DNA from: Ww85 sp963745765 | GTDB lineage: Bacteria > Desulfobacterota > Desulfobulbia > Desulfobulbales > Desulfocapsaceae | DNA length: 64,000 bases | Direction of reading: 5' to 3' | NCBI GenBank assembly: GCA_963745765.1 | Contig: CAVUYQ010000022.1 | Coordinates: 1-64,000 of the forward strand | Shown: positions 62,879 to 64,000 of the stretch, one piece after another | How positions within the stretch are numbered: the first letter of the stretch is position 1 | Layout of the letters: the number at the start of each line of letters is the position of its first letter | Notes under the pieces: generated by a model | Seen by the model: only the letters and a program-made list of their open reading frames with translations | Database searches by the model: none | What the model was told of the DNA's origin: nothing | Made by a program: the position numbers and the translations under genes

Positions 62879-64000
62879 ATGGAAAAAACGACGAACCTTA
62901 CTATTGAAAAGAAGGGCATGCCTTTCAGGACGATCCTGCGTTTTCTGGGTCCGGGATTCCTGGTCACGGTAGGTTTCATTGATCCTGGGAACTGGGCCAC
63001 CAATATCGAAGGAGGTTCGAAATACGGTTACGATCTGCTGTGGGTTATCACCCTGAGTACCATCATGCTGATCATCATCCAGCACATGGCGGCCAAACTG
63101 GGGATCGCAACCGGAAAGTCGCTGGCGGTCAATATCCGTGAATACTTTCCCCGGCCGGTAGCCTACTTTCTCGGAATCACGATTGTGCTCGCCTGCGTGG
63201 CCACCGACGTAGCGGAGCTCCTGGGCGGTGCAATCGGCTTTAACCTGCTCTTTGGCGCTCCGCTGTGGCTGGGTGCGTTTATTACGGTGGTCTGCGAGGT
63301 CGTGCTGATCATCAGCATGCGCTACCATAGGCTGGAGGCCGTCATTATCGGTTTTCTGGCCATCATCGGTATCTGCTATGTCATCGAGATACTCATCGTA
63401 AAGCCTGACTGGGGTGCGCTTGCCCCGGCGCTCGTCATTCCCAAGGTGGACAGGAGCAGTATCTACATAGCCATGGGCATCCTCGGGGCGGTGGTCATGC
63501 CTCATAATATTTTCCTCCACTCCAACGTCATTCACAGCAGAAAATGGGGCAGTACGGAAGAGGATAAAAGAAAGATGCTCAATTATGAAAAAATCGATAC
63601 TACTGCTGCGATGATTATGGGCTGGATTGTCAATTCGTCTATGATCATCGTTGCGGCAGCTGTCTTTGCCCGGCATGGCATCGCCGTAGAGAGTATTGAA
63701 CAGGCCTCTGAAACCCTGAAGCCTCTCGCCGGACCGCTGGCGGGATTTCTTTTTGCGGTGGCCCTGGTCTTTGCCGGAGTCGGTTCATCGGTTACCTCCT
63801 CGATGGCCGAAGTGAATGTCATTACCGGCTTTCTCGGCAAGCCGGAGGATCCCCGGACCTTTCTCTATAAAATTTCCGTGTTCATCACGGCTATCCCATC
63901 ATTTGTTATTATAATGAGCGGTATGGATACCTTCAAGATTCTTATCTTCAGCCAGGTAGTCCTCAGTATTCAATTGCCCTTTACCCTGATTCCACTGCTC
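62879..64000 (+). CDS. Nramp-family manganese/iron transporter, N-terminal part (runs off the window)
   Basis: The first 374 residues of a metal-ion symporter, starting at the ATG at 62879. The metal-binding helix-1 motif is GFIDPGNWATN and the helix-6 motif is VVMPHNIFLHS; together they hold the Asp, Asn and Met ligands of Nramp proteins. About nine hydrophobic segments are visible before the window ends. Proton-driven import of Mn(II) or Fe(II) is expected. With the Fbp importer and MgtE it adds to the metal-uptake theme. Confidence 0.95.
   Translation, partial: MEKTTNLTIEKKGMPFRTILRFLGPGFLVTVGFIDPGNWATNIEGGSKYGYDLLWVITLSTIMLIIIQHMAAKLGIATGKSLAVNIREYFPRPVAYFLGITIVLACVATDVAELLGGAIGFNLLFGAPLWLGAFITVVCEVVLIISMRYHRLEAVIIGFLAIIGICYVIEILIVKPDWGALAPALVIPKVDRSSIYIAMGILGAVVMPHNIFLHSNVIHSRKWGSTEEDKRKMLNYEKIDTTAAMIMGWIVNSSMIIVAAAVFARHGIAVESIEQASETLKPLAGPLAGFLFAVALVFAGVGSSVTSSMAEVNVITGFLGKPEDPRTFLYKISVFITAIPSFVIIMSGMDTFKILIFSQVVLSIQLPFTLIPLL

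Noticed and set aside
1..64000. tRNA, rRNA and CRISPR arrays
   Set aside because: Looked for cloverleaf-like segments and regularly spaced repeats by eye; none found. The TTCGAAGTCC stretches at 37571 and 43603 recall a tRNA T-arm but no acceptor or anticodon arm fits.

Overview
The window looks like two unrelated pieces of DNA joined near position 6760. Bases 1 to about 6759 are AT-rich and hold a leftward xylan-degradation cluster of Bacteroidetes/Ignavibacteria character: a truncated GH115 alpha-glucuronidase, a GH43 xylosidase, a frameshifted esterase, a GH67 alpha-glucuronidase and the start of an IlvD/Edd sugar-acid dehydratase. From about 6760 the DNA is clearly richer in GC and reads like a Gram-negative anaerobe or microaerophile of the Desulfobacterota, probably near Desulfobulbales. 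That placement is inference from gene content: rubrerythrin, a decaheme cytochrome with an MtrB/PioB porin, AlaX, OvoA, DnaE2, and a possible selenoprotein. The join cuts a GH115 gene and a katG gene at the same point, so an assembly chimera is more likely than natural transfer.

Layout of the main part. 6.8-12.5 kb: katG tail, Fur-box-controlled rubrerythrin, secreted protein, SF2 helicase, typA and a tiny ORF with an in-frame UGA in a Cys-x-x-Sec context. 12.6-17.2 kb: leftward run of NUDIX, HAD, OB-fold, SGNH and glgX genes. 17.3-24.9 kb: DUF1566 protein, AlaC-like aminotransferase with LysE exporter, outer-membrane protein, ovothiol synthase OvoA, AlaX. 25.2-31.1 kb: a self-regulated SOS mutagenesis operon (LexA-like repressor, DUF72, ImuB, DnaE2) behind a clear promoter with two operators. 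31-34 kb: PBP5-like carboxypeptidase and acyl-CoA synthetase. 34.2-38 kb: a decayed zone with an IS630 element, three gene remnants, YitT and part of a dispersed repeat family. 38-47 kb: frameshifted MscS channel, aconitase, an ilvD remnant, three lipoproteins, patatin lipoprotein. 47-51 kb: Fbp-type ferric-iron ABC transporter. 51-57 kb: gene-poor repeats, then an FGE-like protein, a decaheme MtrA/DmsE-type cytochrome and an MtrB/PioB porin, which together should form a trans-outer-membrane electron conduit. 57.7-64 kb: MgtE, HD-GYP protein, Fsr-type MFS pump, universal stress protein and a truncated Nramp transporter.

Themes are metal handling (Fbp, Nramp, MgtE, Fur box), redox and oxidative stress (KatG, rubrerythrin, ovothiol, CxxU protein, cytochrome conduit) and DNA damage response. 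I saw no tRNA, rRNA or CRISPR array. Identifications rest on motif recognition by eye; no database search was run.
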